DNA of 35,594 bases from CAYQQQ01 sp964420125 (GTDB lineage: Bacteria; Actinomycetota; Acidimicrobiia; Acidimicrobiales; Microtrichaceae). Shown in pieces: positions 32,702 through 35,594 of this stretch. A program made the position numbers and the translations under genes. The notes under the pieces are model-generated. The model was not told the DNA's origin, made no database searches, and was given only the letters and a program-made list of their open reading frames with translations. The stretch is from NCBI GenBank assembly GCA_964420125.1, contig CAYQQQ010000035.1, forward strand, positions 1 to 35,594. The letters are read 5' to 3'. Positions within the stretch are counted from its first letter, which is position 1. Each line of letters begins with the position of its first letter.

Positions 32702-34441
32702 ATGGGCGAGACGAACGGAACCTCACGCTACGAAGGGCTGCGAGCCCGGAAGCGGACCACCTGGATCATCTCCGTGGTCGTCGCCGCGCTCGTCGCCGCG
32801 CTGCTCGCCGCGTGCGCGCCCGCCGGCGGCGCGGTGAACCTCGGTCAGGTCAAGCGCTCGGTGTACGGCCAGCGGGCCCAGGCCGAGGCCGGCCAGGTCG
32901 CTGCGGGGAACGAGCACCCGATCGTGCAGTTCACCGTCCAGAGCACTCCTCCTTCGATCTTCGTCAACTACATCATCCCTGACGTCCAGGCCGCCGACTT
33001 CGCGTCGTTCATCAACCTGAAGCCCGGGTTCACCCTGGCCAAGGTGAAGATCCTCGAGAGCGACCCCGTGCCCCGGTACTGGCTGAGCCTCAACGTCTAC
33101 CGGGTGACCGGCATCACCAACGGGATGCGTGCGGAGTGGTCGACCTACGTCGACGACGGCGACGGGATCCCCCGGTTCATGATCATCAAGGCCCGTGCGG
33201 CGGAAGGATCCCTCGATCCCATCGGCCCCGAAGCGCCACCCGAGCCGTTCCAGCACGCACTCGATCCCGGTGACGTGATCAACACCACCATGCGCAAGAC
33301 GATCGTCCAGAACACGACGCCGCCGTCGGCCGTGCTCACACCGGACAACCTCTTCACCTCGTCGATCCAGCTTCCCTTGGTCGGCGATCGCGACTACGTG
33401 GTCCCCGCACGCGAGTGGGTGTCCGCCAACGACTTCATCTACTGGATGAACGGCGTCAACGATCGTGCGTACCACAACGCCACCGCCCACAGCGCACCGC
33501 TCATCTCGGTGGACGTCGGCGACGTCACCATCGACGACGACACCGACTGGGTGCCCTACATCGAACCGGCCCCCGGCCACGTGCTCGTCTACCTCGACAA
33601 GCTCGAGTTCACGATCGCTCCCTGGTGGAACGTCACGACCACCGATGGACGCGTCGACGCACCCACGCTGTACCAGCTCTCCACCTTCAAGTCCGCGCTC
33701 TACGGTGGGTTCTCCTCCACCCACGCGATCAACGTGAAGGCGGGGATCGATCAGCCGACCGTCCGGTCCAACATCGAGACCTCGCCCCCGGCGGTGCACT
33801 GGCACTGGCGCATCCCCGGCTCGGAGCTGGCCGCGTTCGAGGCGGCCCTCGACCTCCCCGCCGGGCTGAGCCTCGCCACGGTGCGGCTCCAGGAGGACGA
33901 CGTGGCTGCGGATCACTGGCTCAGCCTGAACGTCTACCGGGAGACCGGCTTCTCCACGGGCCTGCGCGCCGAATGGACCACCTACGTCGATGACGGCCAG
34001 GGCGTTCGCACGATCCGTCTCGAGTCACGTGCGGACCACCCGGTGCTCGATCCCGTCCAGATCACGAGCGCGCAGTACCCGTACACGCCCGCCTACCCGC
34101 TCACCCACACGCTGGCCGGCAGCGACGTGAGCACCAGCATCGGCTCCGGTGCCTCGACCTTCTCGTCGTCGTTCACCGTGCCACCCCCCGGGCCGGGCAA
34201 CGAGGTCCTGGCATCCCGGGAGCTGGTCGCCGCCGGTGACGTGGTCTACTGGCGCAACGGGGTGTACGACCGGGTCGCCTACGGCGGCACCGTCTTCGAT
34301 CCCAAGATCTCCGTGGACCCGGGCACCCTGAACCAGACCGACGGCAGCCAGTGGGCCCAGTTCGTCGATCCCACCCCGGATCGCGTGTGGGTCGACCAGA
34401 GCGCCGTCGGTGTGGTCACCAACCCGTGGCGGAACAGGTGA
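32702..34441 (+). CDS. Lipoprotein of two homologous halves, unknown function
   Basis: The 579-residue protein has a basic N-terminus, a hydrophobic helix (21-37) and a lipobox LLAAC (Cys38). The mature protein is an internal duplication: YWLSLNVYRVTG with MRAEWSTYVDDGDGIPR near 126 recurs as HWLSLNVYRETG with LRAEWTTYVDDGQG near 405, a 279-residue shift. The halves are diverged but collinear: each starts with a strand-rich segment and contains an acidic DVxxxDDDTDW-like or similar loop. I do not recognise the family. The start is firm, with AAAGGGGGG 8 nt before the ATG. It faces the M15 peptidase gene, so a cell-envelope role is likely but unproven. Confidence 0.88.
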   Translation: MGETNGTSRYEGLRARKRTTWIISVVVAALVAALLAACAPAGGAVNLGQVKRSVYGQRAQAEAGQVAAGNEHPIVQFTVQSTPPSIFVNYIIPDVQAADFASFINLKPGFTLAKVKILESDPVPRYWLSLNVYRVTGITNGMRAEWSTYVDDGDGIPRFMIIKARAAEGSLDPIGPEAPPEPFQHALDPGDVINTTMRKTIVQNTTPPSAVLTPDNLFTSSIQLPLVGDRDYVVPAREWVSANDFIYWMNGVNDRAYHNATAHSAPLISVDVGDVTIDDDTDWVPYIEPAPGHVLVYLDKLEFTIAPWWNVTTTDGRVDAPTLYQLSTFKSALYGGFSSTHAINVKAGIDQPTVRSNIETSPPAVHWHWRIPGSELAAFEAALDLPAGLSLATVRLQEDDVAADHWLSLNVYRETGFSTGLRAEWTTYVDDGQGVRTIRLESRADHPVLDPVQITSAQYPYTPAYPLTHTLAGSDVSTSIGSGASTFSSSFTVPPPGPGNEVLASRELVAAGDVVYWRNGVYDRVAYGGTVFDPKISVDPGTLNQTDGSQWAQFVDPTPDRVWVDQSAVGVVTNPWRNR

Positions 34442-34468
34442 CCCTCCGGCACGACCCTGCCATCCTCC

Positions 34469-35362
34469 TCAACGCGACCGGAGCGCTCCCTCGCTGAGCA
34501 CCGGCACGAGGGCCCCGGCGACCTCCGCCGGGCGCTCCTCGTGGGAGAACAACCCGGCCCCCTCCACGACCTCCAGGTCGGCTTCGGGCAAGGACCCGAC
34601 CATCTCCTCGGCGCGGTCGACGGGGAAGAAGGCGTCCTCCGACCCCCACACCATCTGCACCGGGACCGCGATGCGACGATGCAACGGGCCCAGCTCCCGG
34701 ACCAAGCGCACATCGAAGCTCCGCAGGACGGCGATCGCCGCCCGACGACGCTCGGGGTGCTCCCTCAGCGGCTGCAGGAAGAGCTCGTCGAACTCCCCGT
34801 CCAAGAGGTCCGCATCGGCGAACGCGCCGCCGAGCACCAGCGGACTGCGGCGCAGTCGCCGCGGGCCCGACACCCACGCCAGCGCGCCGCCCGCGCCCGG
34901 GAGGTGGCGGGACAGGAGGAACAGCCGGAACCTCCATCCCAATCCCGACGGCTGCTCTGTGTCGAGGAGCCCGAAGGCCCGCACGCGAGGGTCGCCGGCG
35001 AAGGCGTGGCGGGCGATCAGTCCGCCGCTGTCGTGGCCCACCACCGCGACCCGCTCCAGATCGAGGTGGTCGAGCACTCGTCGAACGTTGCGGATGTGCG
35101 CCCCGACCGACAGGTCGCTGCACTCGTCGAAGCGGCTGGATCCGCTGCCCGGCAGGTCGATCACGTGGCAGGTGACGTAGTCGGCCAAGTGAGGCAGCAA
35201 GGTACGAAAGGTGGCTCCGCTGACCGGCCAGCCGTGGACGAACAGCACGTCCGGGCCGCGACCGACGCGCCGATAGGCGACCTCCGCATCCCCGACGTCC
35301 AGGAATCGCTCGGGTGCACGACGGAAGAGCCCGGTGGCGACAGTGGGGGTGAGCTCGGTCAT
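34469..35362 (-). CDS. Alpha/beta hydrolase with Asp nucleophile (epoxide hydrolase / dehalogenase-like)
   Basis: The 297-residue protein has the alpha/beta hydrolase pattern: HGWP (43-46) at the oxyanion side, nucleophile elbow GHDSGG with Asp111, acid Asp243 (GSEDAFFP) and His274 (LFSHEERP). A nucleophilic Asp instead of Ser places it with epoxide hydrolases, haloalkane dehalogenases and fluoroacetate dehalogenases. A cap domain lies between about 135 and 220. GGAGG precedes the ATG at 35362. It converges on the duplicated-half lipoprotein gene with a 27-bp gap. In the 232 bp upstream to the window end I see only an imperfect inverted repeat near 35457-35482. Confidence 0.93.
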   Translation of the reverse strand: MTELTPTVATGLFRRAPERFLDVGDAEVAYRRVGRGPDVLFVHGWPVSGATFRTLLPHLADYVTCHVIDLPGSGSSRFDECSDLSVGAHIRNVRRVLDHLDLERVAVVGHDSGGLIARHAFAGDPRVRAFGLLDTEQPSGLGWRFRLFLLSRHLPGAGGALAWVSGPRRLRRSPLVLGGAFADADLLDGEFDELFLQPLREHPERRRAAIAVLRSFDVRLVRELGPLHRRIAVPVQMVWGSEDAFFPVDRAEEMVGSLPEADLEVVEGAGLFSHEERPAEVAGALVPVLSEGALRSR

Positions 35363-35594
35363 CCGGTACCTCCGATGGTGGCTGGTGGATCGCCCAGTTC
35401 TCGACCCGCTGCCGCATGATCCGATGGCGCGGGACGTCCGGCAACGACCCGCAGAGGTAGGTGCGGCCAAGGGAGGTGCCGCCTACCGTTGGCGCCGATG
35501 CTGCAGTCGTCGCCATGGCCGACATCCGTGCCGGTTGGTCTCAGCCTGGATCCACCGACTTGCGTCATGAGGGCTCCTGATTCCGGGTGAGGGT

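Noticed and set aside
35516..35580. Short plus-strand frame starting ATGGCCGACATC near the right edge
   Set aside because: It has about 20 codons, no Shine-Dalgarno and no sign of conservation.

Overview
The window is GC-rich DNA with densely packed, mostly single-gene transcription units on both strands. Gene content and style point to an actinomycete: TANNNT-type -10 boxes, a STAND/XRE regulator, a Rip-like site-2 protease, DUF2252, and lipoproteins with Thr/Ser/Pro-rich spacers. I lean towards class Acidimicrobiia or a similar deep branch, but that is an inference from style; there is no rRNA or marker gene to settle it. I see no tRNA, rRNA, CRISPR array, transposase, integrase or phage gene. 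No gene-free stretch exceeds about 240 bases.

Left part (1-8958). Two tandem hairpin repeats lie downstream of a giant FtsX-type permease that carries a repetitive Pro/Ala-rich tail and a C-terminal PH-like domain. Upstream of it is an M50 site-2 protease with CBS-like domains. Next come a short, single-domain malonyl-CoA decarboxylase and a twin-hairpin spacer. A degenerate AcpS-like protein overlaps a DUF2252 kinase-like protein, followed by a cold-shock protein.

Signalling part (9135-15965). A membrane-attached GAF-GGDEF diguanylate cyclase precedes a cellulose-synthase-like family 2 glycosyltransferase ending in a PilZ-like domain, a plausible c-di-GMP-controlled exopolysaccharide module. 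A six-helix membrane protein and an XRE-STAND ATPase regulator diverge across a region with GATAC-type operator repeats.

Metabolic part (16003-24392). This holds a flavin reductase, an orphan family 5 solute-binding lipoprotein, an MFS transporter, a CrtI/RetSat-like FAD oxidoreductase, a zinc alcohol dehydrogenase, a DUF418 membrane protein and an SRPBCC protein. Several of these genes have a TANNNT box 6-8 nt before the ATG and no Shine-Dalgarno sequence, the pattern of leaderless mRNAs.

Cell-surface part (24456-35362). Most products here look exported: a PepSY-like protein, a beta-propeller-like lipoprotein coupled to a 60-residue Trp-rich membrane protein, and a 1473-residue secreted protein with two Ig-like and two almost identical LamG domains. 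They continue with an M15 peptidase lipoprotein and a 579-residue lipoprotein made of two homologous halves. The window ends with an Asp-nucleophile alpha/beta hydrolase.

The strongest candidates for something undescribed are the FtsX/Pro-rich/PH fusion beside the site-2 protease, the duplicated-half lipoprotein divergent from the M15 peptidase, and the LamG protein with its 657-bp near-perfect duplication. None amounts to a proven new system from sequence alone.
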